From positions 1 to 34,467 of the forward strand of contig CAKUMQ010000028.1 of the NCBI GenBank assembly GCA_934667845.1: a stretch of 34,467 nucleotides of DNA, read 5' to 3'. The notes below the pieces were generated by a model. That model did not search any database, had not been told where the DNA came from, and saw only the letters and a list, made by a program, of their open reading frames with translations. Positions 27,099 through 34,467 of the stretch are shown one piece after another. Position numbers and translations under genes: made by a program. The first letter of the stretch is position 1. Each line of letters begins with the position of its first letter. The DNA is from an uncultured Eubacteriales bacterium. GTDB taxonomy: Bacteria; Bacillota; Clostridia; Oscillospirales; Acutalibacteraceae.

Positions 27099-28529
27099 TT
27101 ATGCTTTCGGCGAAAGTGCGTCGGCGACGACCTCGCGCTCGTCCAGATGGATCGTCCGATCCTTCAGAATCTGATACGTCTCGTGACCCTTGCCCGCGAG
27201 CAGGACGGTATCACCCGCTTTGGCATGGGACAGCGCCCACCGTATCGCCTCAATGCGGTTCGGGATCACCTGCTTTTCGCCGGTCATGCCGTCCATTCCG
27301 GTCAGGATCTCCGCAATGATCGCCTCGGGCTCCTCGCTGCGGGGATTATCCGAGGTCACGACCGCCACATCCGCATATTTTGCCGCCACGGCGCCCATCT
27401 TCGGACGCTTGCCACGGTCGCGGTCGCCGCCGCAGCCGAACACGACGATCAGCCGCCCGTGGCAGCATTCCCGCATGGTCTTGCAGATGTTTTCCAGTCC
27501 GTCCGGCGTGTGGGCATAATCGATCACCACGGTGAAATCCCGTCCGGTCGGCACCACCTCGGCGCGTCCCTTGACCCCCGCCGTCTCGCTCAGCGCCGCC
27601 GTCACCGTATCAAACGGGACACCGAGCGCCAGCGCGCATGCCGCGCTGCCCATGGCGTTATACACCGAAAACAGCCCCGGCGTTTTCAGTCGCACGCGCC
27701 CGATGGCGCCGGTGGCAAGCAGCTCAAAATCCACGCCGTCCGGCCGCTGGCGCACGTTGCGCGCCGTGTAATCCGCACGGTCGTCGCCGAGCGAGAAGGA
27801 ATACACCGGGCAGGTGATCCCCTGCGTCATCGCCTCCGCCCACGGATCGTCCCGGTTGACGATCGCACAGCGGCTCTGCAAAAACAGGCGCTTTTTCGCC
27901 TGCATATAATTTTCCATTGTCTTGTGGTAGTCAAGGTGATCCTGCGTGAGGTTCGTAAACACGCCGACGTCAAAGGTCAGCCCGGCGGTGCGCCCCTGCG
28001 CAAGCGCATGGGAGGACACCTCCATCACGACGCAGTCACAGCCGCGGTCCGCCATCTGGCGGAACAGCGCCTGCAGCTCATAGGCATCCGGCGTCGTGTG
28101 GTCGGAGGGCAGCACCTCATCCCCCACCATATTCTGGATCGTCCCGATCAGCCCGACGCGGTGACCTGCACGCTCTAAAATGTGCTTGGTCAGAAACGTC
28201 GAGGTCGTCTTGCCGTTTGTGCCGGTGAAGCCGATCAGATGCAGTCTCTCGGCGGGGTGACCGAACCAGTTGGCGCACAAAAGCGGCCAGACGGCATGGG
28301 CGTCGGGCAGAAGACGCTGTACTGCCGTGCCGGTGTCCCGCTCCGCGAGGATCACCGCCGCGCCCTTTTCCTCGGCCTTCCGGGCAAAATCGTGCCCGTC
28401 GCTGGCGGTGCCGCGCAGGCACACAAACGCCCATCCCGGTTCCACACGGCGGGAATCGCAGGTCAGCCCCGTGATCTCGGTATCCGGCCAGCCGCCCGGC
28501 ACGCCCGCCATAAGCTGTGACAGTTTCAT
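27099..28529 (-). CDS. murE: UDP-MurNAc-tripeptide synthetase MurE (meso-DAP type)
   Basis: The 476-residue Mur ligase adds the third amino acid to UDP-MurNAc-L-Ala-D-Glu. The ATP loop TGTNGKTT is at 102-109. The DNPR motif at 394-397 marks meso-diaminopimelate as substrate rather than lysine, so peptidoglycan is predicted to be DAP-type. I chose ATG 28529, with AAGGAG 8 bases upstream. A GTG 3 codons earlier (28538) abuts that site. It lies 23 bases after the PBP gene. Confidence 0.96.
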   Translation of the reverse strand: MKLSQLMAGVPGGWPDTEITGLTCDSRRVEPGWAFVCLRGTASDGHDFARKAEEKGAAVILAERDTGTAVQRLLPDAHAVWPLLCANWFGHPAERLHLIGFTGTNGKTTSTFLTKHILERAGHRVGLIGTIQNMVGDEVLPSDHTTPDAYELQALFRQMADRGCDCVVMEVSSHALAQGRTAGLTFDVGVFTNLTQDHLDYHKTMENYMQAKKRLFLQSRCAIVNRDDPWAEAMTQGITCPVYSFSLGDDRADYTARNVRQRPDGVDFELLATGAIGRVRLKTPGLFSVYNAMGSAACALALGVPFDTVTAALSETAGVKGRAEVVPTGRDFTVVIDYAHTPDGLENICKTMRECCHGRLIVVFGCGGDRDRGKRPKMGAVAAKYADVAVVTSDNPRSEEPEAIIAEILTGMDGMTGEKQVIPNRIEAIRWALSHAKAGDTVLLAGKGHETYQILKDRTIHLDEREVVADALSPKA

Positions 28530-28552
28530 TGTCTTCACTCCTTTTAGCCTGT

Positions 28553-30814
28553 TTAATCGTCCTGAGAGTTATACAAAAATTCCAGCTTGATCACCGTGCC
28601 GCGCAGCACCTTTGTTCCCGCCGCCACGCTCTGGGAGGCGGCAAACGCCTCGCTGCTGTCCGAGCTGAGTCCCGAAAGCTGAAGGTTCAGCCCGTAGCCT
28701 GCGGCGGTCGCATTGGCGCGCGTCACGCTCATGCCCTTGAAATCCGGCACCGTGACGGTGCTCTCCTGGCTCTTTTCGTCCGTATACAGCACCACCACGC
28801 CGCCCTTGGGGATCGTCGTGCCCGCCGCGGGGATCTGCCGCAGCACCGTATTGCCGTCCCCCTTGACGCTGACCGTCAGCCCGGCGCTCTCCGCCCGCAG
28901 CTTGGCGGCGGCGATCTCCTTGCCGGTCAGATCGGGGGTGGACCTGTTCATCTGTGAAAGCTCTTTTTCGGTATACTGCGGCTCCACGCCGAGATACGGC
29001 AGAACCTCCGCCATGATATCGCCTGCGACAGGCGCCGCGATCGTGCCGCCGTAGCGGTAGCTGCCGTTCGGCTCATCAAGCATGACCAGCACGGCATACT
29101 GCGGGTCGTCCGCCGGCGCAAAGCCACCGAACGAGCCGACGACGGGGTGCCGTCCCTTTTCATCGAGCGGCAGCTCGGTCTTTTCGCCCGTGCCTGTCTT
29201 TCCCGCCAGCCGATAGCCCGCCACATAGGCGTTTTTACCGCCGCCGCCGTCCACGACGTTTTCAAGCAGCGTTCCCACATGGGCAGACACCTCTTTGGAG
29301 ATCACCTGCCGCTTGACCGTCGGGGTCACGCTCTTGATCACATTGCCGTCGTCGTCGCGGATCTGCGCCACGACATAGGGCTGCATCAGATAGCCGCCGT
29401 TGGCAACGGCGCAGATGCCGGTGATCATCTGCATCGGGGTAATTTTAAACGTCTGACCGATGGCGGAGGTCGCGGTATCCAGCACCGTCATGTTCTCGCC
29501 GTGATACAGGCTGCTGCTCGATGCCGCCTCACCGAGCATGTCAATGCCGGTCTGCTCGGTAAAGCCGAAGCCGACGAAATATTTGTAGAACAGTGACGGC
29601 AGGATCCGTTCGCTGATCTGGAAAAACGCAGGGTTGCAGGAATTGGAGATCGCCTGCGCCAGCGTCTGCGTCCCGTGTCCCCAACCGCGCCAGCACTTCA
29701 TGCGGCGGTCGAGCACCTTATACGAGCCGGAGCAGGTAAAGGTATCGCTGTCGTGGATCACGCCCTCCTCAAGTCCCATGGACACCGTGAACATTTTAAA
29801 CACGGAGCCCGGCTCATAATACTCGGTGATCGCCTTATTCGTCCACTGCTTATACTGCGCCGCGCGGACAGCCTCTGATTTCTCATCGCCAGAAAGCAGC
29901 GCTATCTTCGCCTGTGTATCGGGGTCTGCCACCGTCATCGGGCTGTTGAGGTCAAAATCCCCTTTTGTCGCCATCGCCAGAACCGCGCCGGTCTTGACGT
30001 TCATCACGATAGCGCAGCCGCGGTTGCCGCACTTATTGGTCTTGACGGCATCATCGAGATATTTTTCCACATACTGCTGCACTGCCTGATCAATGGTCAG
30101 CACCAGACTGTAGCCGTTTGTAGCGTCCACGGTCTTTTCGAATTTGAGCGCGGTGTCCAGCTCATATCCCCAACCGTTCTGCGCCGTGACGATCCGCCCG
30201 GGCGTACCCTTCAGCACGCTTTCGTACTCCGCCTCCAGCCCGTAAAGCCCGTAGCCGTCGGTGCCGGTGAAGCCCAGCACCGTCGAGAGCAGGCTGCCGT
30301 AGGGATAGACGCGCTTATAATCCTCCACCACGCGGAATATGCCGGTCAGTTTCTTTTCCTCGACCCATGCGGCGAATTTTTCCACCTCGGCGCGCTCGAT
30401 CTTCTTTTTGATCTCCTCATACTGCGAATAGGTGCGGGTCGTCCGCTTATACAGTGTGTCGCGGTCGATGTCGAGAAGAACGGACAGCTCGTCGGCAATG
30501 AGCGTGCGGGTCGTGTCGTCCGGGATATTCTTCGGCGACATAATGATCGTCCAGACAAGCTGGGATTCCGCCAGAATATGCCCGCCCGCGTCATAGATCG
30601 TGCCGCGGCTCGGGTCGATGATGCTGTCGCTGAGCTGCTGCGCCGTAGCGAGTTGCTGCCAGCTGTCCGCCTGCACCAGCTGAAGCTGCGCCATCTTGGC
30701 GGTCACAGCGCCGAAAAAGAACACGCAGACCACCAAAAGCACCAGCAGTGACCGTCGCCACATCTGGCGGGTCGGTGCGCGACTGCCCGTCTCCTTCTGT
30801 TCGGATTTTGCCAC
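28553..30814 (-). CDS. Class B penicillin-binding protein with two PASTA domains (SpoVD/PBP2B-like)
   Basis: The 753-residue protein has one N-terminal membrane segment (about 21-40), a dimerisation domain and a transpeptidase domain, with SVFK (337-340, nucleophile Ser337), SCN (392-394) and KTGT (539-542). Two C-terminal PASTA domains are at about 633-688 and 693-750. It cross-links septal peptidoglycan outside the cell with FtsW. SpoVD (sporulation) and the vegetative division PBP share this architecture, so the name is left open. The start is GTG 30814, with AAGGAG 9 bases upstream. A 172-base gap with a terminator-like hairpin separates it from ftsL. Confidence 0.93.
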   Translation of the reverse strand: MAKSEQKETGSRAPTRQMWRRSLLVLLVVCVFFFGAVTAKMAQLQLVQADSWQQLATAQQLSDSIIDPSRGTIYDAGGHILAESQLVWTIIMSPKNIPDDTTRTLIADELSVLLDIDRDTLYKRTTRTYSQYEEIKKKIERAEVEKFAAWVEEKKLTGIFRVVEDYKRVYPYGSLLSTVLGFTGTDGYGLYGLEAEYESVLKGTPGRIVTAQNGWGYELDTALKFEKTVDATNGYSLVLTIDQAVQQYVEKYLDDAVKTNKCGNRGCAIVMNVKTGAVLAMATKGDFDLNSPMTVADPDTQAKIALLSGDEKSEAVRAAQYKQWTNKAITEYYEPGSVFKMFTVSMGLEEGVIHDSDTFTCSGSYKVLDRRMKCWRGWGHGTQTLAQAISNSCNPAFFQISERILPSLFYKYFVGFGFTEQTGIDMLGEAASSSSLYHGENMTVLDTATSAIGQTFKITPMQMITGICAVANGGYLMQPYVVAQIRDDDGNVIKSVTPTVKRQVISKEVSAHVGTLLENVVDGGGGKNAYVAGYRLAGKTGTGEKTELPLDEKGRHPVVGSFGGFAPADDPQYAVLVMLDEPNGSYRYGGTIAAPVAGDIMAEVLPYLGVEPQYTEKELSQMNRSTPDLTGKEIAAAKLRAESAGLTVSVKGDGNTVLRQIPAAGTTIPKGGVVVLYTDEKSQESTVTVPDFKGMSVTRANATAAGYGLNLQLSGLSSDSSEAFAASQSVAAGTKVLRGTVIKLEFLYNSQDD

Positions 30815-30881
30815 TGCCGTTCACTCCTTATACACCGGATACGCAATTTGCCGGGCAGGCTCCGGCTGTTCCTGTCAGGTT

Positions 30882-30924
30882 AAACAAAAGCGAGAGTTGT
30901 GATTTGTCATCATCCCAACTCTCG
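30882..30924 (-). terminator. Terminator or attenuator between ftsL and the PBP gene
   Basis: A perfect 9-bp stem (30891-30899 with 30916-30924, 16-base loop) is followed on the minus strand by CTTTTGTTT. It lies inside the dcw cluster, 63 bases after the ftsL stop and before the PBP gene. The remaining leader down to 30815 shows no convincing promoter. Confidence 0.55.
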
Positions 30925-30986
30925 GTGTCTTTTCGGTCGACTGCCGCCGCGCGCCGCTTATCGCAGCGCCGCCTGTCTATTCATTC

Positions 30987-31469
30987 TTATGCATCCGCGC
31001 CGAAAAAATGCGTGATCTGATTCCAAAGCGACTGCCAAAAATCCGGCTCTGCCGCCTCTTCCTCTGCTTTTTCCCCGTCCACGGTGAAATATTCGATCTG
31101 ATAGGATTCCACCTTCTGCATGCCGTGGGAACGGGCATATTCCTCCACGCTCTGCGTCGAGGTCTGCGCCGCCAGCGTGTGCGTCAGCGATTTTGTCTCA
31201 CTTTCCAGGATCGCCAGCTCCTTTTGCAGCCCGGCGATGGTGTTGTTCATCTCGGTCAGGCGCACACGGCTGACGATCAGCATCCCGAGCGCCCCCACCA
31301 CCACGACAGCGGTCAGCATTACCGCCGCCGTATTCAGAAAGGCTTGCAGACGGGCACGGCGCCGATTCGCTTTCTGCTGCTTTTTATTCGGCTGTATCGA
31401 GGTAACCTTGGCTTTTTTCGGCTCGAACAGTGAGAGGTCATAAGCCCCCGAGCCGTGCGGATCCGTCAT
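30987..31469 (-). CDS. ftsL: FtsL/DivIC-like septum protein
   Basis: The 160-residue bitopic protein has a basic cytoplasmic tail (about 18-42), a membrane segment (about 45-66) and a coiled coil (about 69-105), the FtsL plan, in the usual place between rsmH and the PBP gene. It should join FtsQ and the septal synthase complex. The C-terminal about 30 residues are unusual: an acidic stretch (132-141) and then an aromatic-rich end (FWQSLWNQITHFF). ATG 31469 has a purine-rich AAGGAAGG upstream. Identification rests on topology and gene order, because FtsL sequences are poorly conserved. Confidence 0.82.
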   Translation of the reverse strand: MTDPHGSGAYDLSLFEPKKAKVTSIQPNKKQQKANRRRARLQAFLNTAAVMLTAVVVVGALGMLIVSRVRLTEMNNTIAGLQKELAILESETKSLTHTLAAQTSTQSVEEYARSHGMQKVESYQIEYFTVDGEKAEEEAAEPDFWQSLWNQITHFFGADA

Positions 31470-31526
31470 CGCTTTTCCTTCCTTTCCTTATTTCTATCTT
31501 TCACCCGCCCCGGATGCCGACGCGGC

Positions 31527-32471
31527 TTAGTCCGGATACCGGTCATGCCGTTTCTCTATGCACCGCAGACGCGCACTGCGGGAGCGCGGGTTATCCAAAA
31601 GCTCCTCCGCCGTCGCCTCGGCGGGACGGCGGGTGACGAGCACCCCCGCCGGGGTGCGTCCGCAGACACAGACCGGGAAATCGGGCGGGCAGATGCAGCC
31701 GGTGCGCCAGCGGTTGAACCGCAGCTTCACCATGCGGTCCTCAAGCGAGTGAAACGTGATGACCGCCAGCCGTCCGCCGGGCAGCAGGCTGTCAAACGCG
31801 GCGTCAAGCGCCTCGTCCAGCGCGTCCAGCTCGCCGTTGACCGCAATGCGCAGCGCCTGAAACACCCGTCTGGCGGGATGCCCGTCGCGCCGCGCCGCTG
31901 CGGGCACGGCGGCGGATATGATCTCCGCCAGCTGAAGCGTCGTCTGTATCGGTGCGCTCTCCCGCTTCTGCACGATCGCGCGGGCGATGGGGCGGGAGAA
32001 TTTCTCCTCGCCGTATTCCCAGAAGATCCGCGCAAGCGCGGCTTCGTCCAAGGTATTGACCAGATCGGCAGCGGTCGTTCCCTCCTGACTCATCCGCATA
32101 TCCAGCGGCGCATCCATATGATAGGAAAAGCCGCGCTCCGCGGTATCGAGCTGATGCGAGGATACGCCGATATCCAGCAATATTCCGTCCACGCCGGGAA
32201 CCGACAGCTCGGCGAGCACCTCCCGCATAAAGCGGAAATTGCGCCGCACAAGCGTCACCGGCAGCCCAGAAAGCCGCCGCCCCGCCTCTTCGATCGCGTC
32301 CGGGTCCTGATCGAGCGCGATCAGCCGCCCGGTCGTCAGGCGGGAGGCGATGGCAAACGAATGTCCGCCGCCGCCGACGGTACCGTCGAGATAGGTGCCG
32401 TCCGGCCGGATGTTCAGCGCCTCCAGCGTCTGGGACAACAAAACGGGACGATGATACCCCGATGACGCCAT
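31527..32471 (-). CDS. rsmH: 16S rRNA m4C1402 methyltransferase RsmH
   Basis: The 314-residue SAM enzyme methylates N4 of C1402 in 16S rRNA. It opens HRPVLL, has the glycine-rich GTVGGGGHS (30-38), LDIGVSSHQLD and GFSYHMDAPLDMRM, the segment ITFHSLEDRMVK, and ends NPRSRSARLR. Length is normal. ATG 32471 has GGGAGG 8 bases upstream. It lies 26 bases after mraZ, as in nearly all dcw clusters. Confidence 0.97.
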   Translation of the reverse strand: MASSGYHRPVLLSQTLEALNIRPDGTYLDGTVGGGGHSFAIASRLTTGRLIALDQDPDAIEEAGRRLSGLPVTLVRRNFRFMREVLAELSVPGVDGILLDIGVSSHQLDTAERGFSYHMDAPLDMRMSQEGTTAADLVNTLDEAALARIFWEYGEEKFSRPIARAIVQKRESAPIQTTLQLAEIISAAVPAAARRDGHPARRVFQALRIAVNGELDALDEALDAAFDSLLPGGRLAVITFHSLEDRMVKLRFNRWRTGCICPPDFPVCVCGRTPAGVLVTRRPAEATAEELLDNPRSRSARLRCIEKRHDRYPD

Positions 32472-32497
32472 CCCGTTTTCCTCCCTTTCTCCGCCGC

Positions 32498-32926
32498 TCA
32501 GAATCCGAGCGCCGCAAATTCCGCTTCCGCTTCCTCGGGGGACAGCGTCCCCACATCCTCTTCAAACGCCGCCGGGTTCCAGATCTCCGCCCGGTTGCCC
32601 GCGCCGATGATCAGCGCGTCCTTTTCCAGCTCGGCATAGGCAAGCAGGTGCTTCGGCAGCAGGATGCGTCCCTGCGCGTCCACCTGCACGTCCGCGGCAT
32701 TTGCGGACAGGTGGCGCTGCAGCCGGCGAGCCTTGGTCATCGGCATCGCCGACAGCCCCTCCACCAGCTTGTCCCATTCCTCCTGCGCATACAGGCAGAC
32801 GCAGTGATCCATCACCGCCGCTGCGATAAAGCTCTCGCCGAGCTTGTCCCGCAGCTTGGCGGGAACAAAGACGCGGCCCTTGGCGTCGATGGTATGTGAA
32901 AAACGTCCGTTCAGTCCGAATCCCAT
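32498..32926 (-). CDS. mraZ: Transcriptional regulator MraZ
   Basis: The 142-residue protein has two SpoVT/AbrB-like halves with DAKGR (14-18) and DAQGR (83-87), the known double motif of MraZ. It forms rings and binds repeats before its own gene to control the dcw cluster. A matching four-unit operator lies upstream at 33047-33086. ATG 32926 has AAAGGAG 11 bases upstream. It is the first gene of the cluster and has a leader of about 160 bases. Confidence 0.97.
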   Translation of the reverse strand: MGFGLNGRFSHTIDAKGRVFVPAKLRDKLGESFIAAAVMDHCVCLYAQEEWDKLVEGLSAMPMTKARRLQRHLSANAADVQVDAQGRILLPKHLLAYAELEKDALIIGAGNRAEIWNPAAFEEDVGTLSPEEAEAEFAALGF

Positions 32927-32996
32927 GACAAAAGCCGCTCCTTTCCCGCCGCGCCGGTGATTTCGGCATCCCCGCGTCGCTTTTTCGACATCTTTC

Positions 32997-33016
32997 CCCG
33001 GCCTTTCACAGCCGGG
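32997..33016 (-). other. Small GC-rich hairpin in the mraZ leader
   Basis: A 6-bp stem (CCCGGC and GCCGGG) with an 8-base loop. No T-run follows, so it is probably not a terminator. It sits just downstream of the DnaA-box-like repeats. The role is unknown. Confidence 0.4.
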
Positions 33017-33047
33017 TGTGGAAAACTCGGTGGAAAACGTTGAAAAC
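33017..33047 (-). repeat. Three GTTTTCMAC-type repeats, DnaA-box-like
   Basis: On the minus strand the leader reads GTTTTCAAC, GTTTTCCAC, CGA, GTTTTCCACA. The last includes TTTTCCACA, one base from the DnaA box TTATCCACA; the others are weaker. They lie just downstream of the MraZ operator, in the untranslated leader. Binding by DnaA is a possibility only. Confidence 0.4.
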
Positions 33048-33086
33048 CCACCACTTTAACCCTTTTCGCACCACTTTGCTCCACTT
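33047..33086 (-). promoter_or_regulatory. MraZ operator: four 10-bp-phased boxes
   Basis: On the minus strand four decamers follow one another without gaps: AAGTGGAGCA, AAGTGGTGCG, AAAAGGGTTA and AAGTGGTGGG. Seen another way, the TGGNG cores are separated by 5 bases, the spacing known for MraZ targets; the third box is degenerate. They begin right at the predicted transcription start and run about 40 bases into the leader, so bound MraZ would block initiation or escape. Confidence 0.85.
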
Positions 33087-33093
33087 ACCTGTT

Positions 33094-33122
33094 ATTATAC
33101 AAGAAGTATTCGGAAATTGCAA
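33094..33122 (-). promoter_or_regulatory. Promoter of the mraZ/dcw operon
   Basis: On the minus strand TTGCAA (complement of 33117-33122) and TATAAT (complement of 33094-33099, a perfect -10) are 17 bases apart, preceded by TTG before the -10. The predicted start is near 33087. Confidence 0.85.
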
Positions 33123-33185
33123 GCCCCCGTCTTCTTTTTTTTCGGAATATCCGTAGAAATTACGCGCCAATTTTTGACAAAAAGG

Positions 33186-33218
33186 ATAAAAAAAGAAGCC
33201 GGAGATTCCGGCTTCTTT
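33186..33218 (-). terminator. Terminator of the symporter gene
   Basis: A 12-bp stem (33192-33203 with 33207-33218) and a 3-base loop are followed on the minus strand by a run of seven T. It starts 4 bases after the symporter stop and insulates the dcw promoter just downstream. Confidence 0.9.
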
Positions 33219-33222
33219 CGGA

Positions 33223-34467
33223 TCACCGCTCCATCCGCGGCATTTCCGCGGGCAGCGGTGTTTTTTTCATCGGGTGGCACAAAAACACCAAGGCATTGAC
33301 GAGCATCCCCACCACGCCGCCGTCCACACCGCCCGGCTGACGCAGTATGCCGTTCCATAGCAAGAGCGTCGCTCCGCCCGCCAGAAGTCCCCGCCAAAAT
33401 GCTGCGGGCGGCGGGCGGTATCCGGCAAAGGCGACGGCAAGCGGCACCAGCAGGAGCGGACACCAGCAGGAATAGGCGGTCAGCAGAATGGAAAACACGT
33501 CCGGCAGCCACAGTGCCATGGCGACGCCGAGCAGCCCGGTCGCCGCATTGGCGACGCGCAGCCAGATCAGCTGCCGCCGCTCGGACAGCGGCACAAGCGG
33601 CATGATCCCGTCCGCAACCAACCCGACGGCGGCGCTGTTCAAAAAGCTGTCGGACGCGGACAGCAGCACCGACACCATCGCCGCCATGACCACGCCGCGC
33701 AGCCCCGTCGGCAGCACGGCAAAGATCAGCGCGGGCATGGCTTCGGACGGCTCCGCCGTCACGCCGAGCGCATACGCCGCAAGCCCGATGCCGCCGGTCA
33801 CGGCAAAAAACGGCACGGAAAACAGCCCGCTCCAAAGCGTCCCCTTTGCCGTCTCCCGCGCGTTTTTCCCCACAAGCAGGCGCTGGGTATAGGGCGGCGC
33901 GAGCGCCTCGCCGAACGACATGGCGAGCAGCAGCGAGAAAAAGGCAGCGGGCGGCAGGCGGTAAAACGGATCGGCATATTCCGCAGGCAGCGCATGGATC
34001 AGCGCCGGCACCCCGCCGATGCGGTGCACCGCCGCAAACAGCAGCACCGGCATACCGACCGCGAGCAGCGCAAATTGCAGCACATCGGCGACGATCACCG
34101 ACTGTAGCCCGCCGAACGTGGTGTAGAGCAGCACCACCGCCGCGCCGATCACAATACCGGCGGCGGGCTGCCACCCCGTCAGCGTATGCAGCACCACGCC
34201 CATCGTCTCCATCTGCGCGCCGACCACGCCGGCACAGCAGAAAAACGCCAGCCAGCCGGACACGATCCGCGCGCGGCGGCCGTATACCGCTTCGAGCACG
34301 CCGCCCACGGTGGTCACGCCGGGAAACCGCGCCACGCCGGGAACGAGCCATCGCGCGATCGCGATCATGGACAGGCTGAAGCCGAAGAGCGTCAGCGTCG
34401 ACCCGATCCCCGCGGAAAACGCCATGGCGGCGTTGCCGGACGAATAGCCGCCGCCGACATAGGAGGC
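33223..34467 (-). CDS. Sodium:solute symporter (SSS family), 5'-truncated by the window edge
   Basis: The frame is open to the last base; the ATG at 34425 is internal, because the residues before it (SYVGGGYSSGNAA) are a conserved part of the first SSS segments. About 414 residues are visible, with some 11 membrane segments. The landmark TFGGLQSVIVADVLQF (around residue 130) and the loop YTQRLLVGKNARET fit Na+-coupled symporters of the SSS family. The substrate (for example a vitamin, amino acid or sugar) cannot be read from the sequence. The gene ends in a strong terminator and seems unrelated in function to the dcw cluster downstream. Confidence 0.88.
   Translation of the reverse strand, partial: ASYVGGGYSSGNAAMAFSAGIGSTLTLFGFSLSMIAIARWLVPGVARFPGVTTVGGVLEAVYGRRARIVSGWLAFFCCAGVVGAQMETMGVVLHTLTGWQPAAGIVIGAAVVLLYTTFGGLQSVIVADVLQFALLAVGMPVLLFAAVHRIGGVPALIHALPAEYADPFYRLPPAAFFSLLLAMSFGEALAPPYTQRLLVGKNARETAKGTLWSGLFSVPFFAVTGGIGLAAYALGVTAEPSEAMPALIFAVLPTGLRGVVMAAMVSVLLSASDSFLNSAAVGLVADGIMPLVPLSERRQLIWLRVANAATGLLGVAMALWLPDVFSILLTAYSCWCPLLLVPLAVAFAGYRPPPAAFWRGLLAGGATLLLWNGILRQPGGVDGGVVGMLVNALVFLCHPMKKTPLPAEMPRMER

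Noticed and set aside
33095..34351. Minus-strand 418-codon ORF overlapping the symporter
   Set aside because: It is the +1-shifted frame of the symporter gene; Ala/Arg/Cys-rich with no domain, and it crosses the terminator and the dcw promoter.

Overview
The window reads as core chromosome of a Gram-positive anaerobe, most likely class Clostridia and perhaps an Oscillospirales-type lineage (inferred from gene content and order, not from a search). The supporting signs are a division/cell-wall cluster in the order mraZ-rsmH-ftsL-PBP(PASTA)-murE-mraY-ftsW-murG-murA-ftsQ-ftsZ, a MurE with the DNPR motif expected for meso-diaminopimelate, a flavodiiron protein, a zinc-finger ClpE-type ATPase, a DUF5711-like protein and an ECF energising module. 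Base composition is high in GC (42 of 60 bases at 3301-3360). The exception is the first ~1.5 kb (22 of 60 at 1-60, 18 of 60 at 1081-1140), which looks like a different, accessory kind of DNA.

Layout. (1) 1-1500, plus strand, AT-rich: a membrane protein cut off by the window edge with two tandem 37-residue repeats, a 54-residue protein and a zinc-ribbon lipoprotein, closed by a strong terminator. (2) 1682-3784: a polysaccharide deacetylase-like gene (minus) divergent from an SGNH esterase-like gene (plus) that has a consensus promoter. (3) 3863-20116, minus: one nearly gapless run that starts at a promoter before ruvC and ends at a two-way terminator near 3840. In transcription order it is ruvC, ruvA, ruvB, glmM, an RlmI-like methyltransferase, ecfA1, ecfA2, ecfT, truA, a DUF5711-like protein, cvpA, pgsA, clpE, a cyclase-family hydrolase, a flavodiiron protein and a polysaccharide flippase. 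Many junctions overlap by 4 bases (ATGA) or more. (4) 20169-21449, minus: ftsZ with its own promoter and terminator. (5) 21510-33122, minus: the rest of the dcw cluster, from ftsQ up to mraZ, with a consensus promoter and a four-unit 10-bp-phased MraZ-type operator before mraZ. A hairpin plus T-run lies between ftsL and the PBP gene. (6) 33186-34467: a sodium:solute symporter whose start lies beyond the window, with a strong terminator.

How the genes fit together. GlmM feeds UDP-GlcNAc synthesis. MurA, MurE, MraY and MurG make the lipid-linked peptidoglycan precursor. FtsW with the PASTA penicillin-binding protein polymerises it at the septum organised by FtsZ, FtsQ and FtsL. The cluster is incomplete: murF, murD, murC, murB, ddl and ftsA are not in it and must lie elsewhere if present. 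RuvABC resolves Holliday junctions, PgsA starts phosphatidylglycerol synthesis, and EcfA1-A2-T powers vitamin or metal uptake with S components encoded elsewhere.

I found no tRNA, rRNA, CRISPR array or insertion sequence. The clearest points for follow-up are the AT-rich cassette, the MraZ operator with adjacent DnaA-box-like repeats, the in-cluster terminator, the missing mur genes and the probable non-standard start codon of ruvC.
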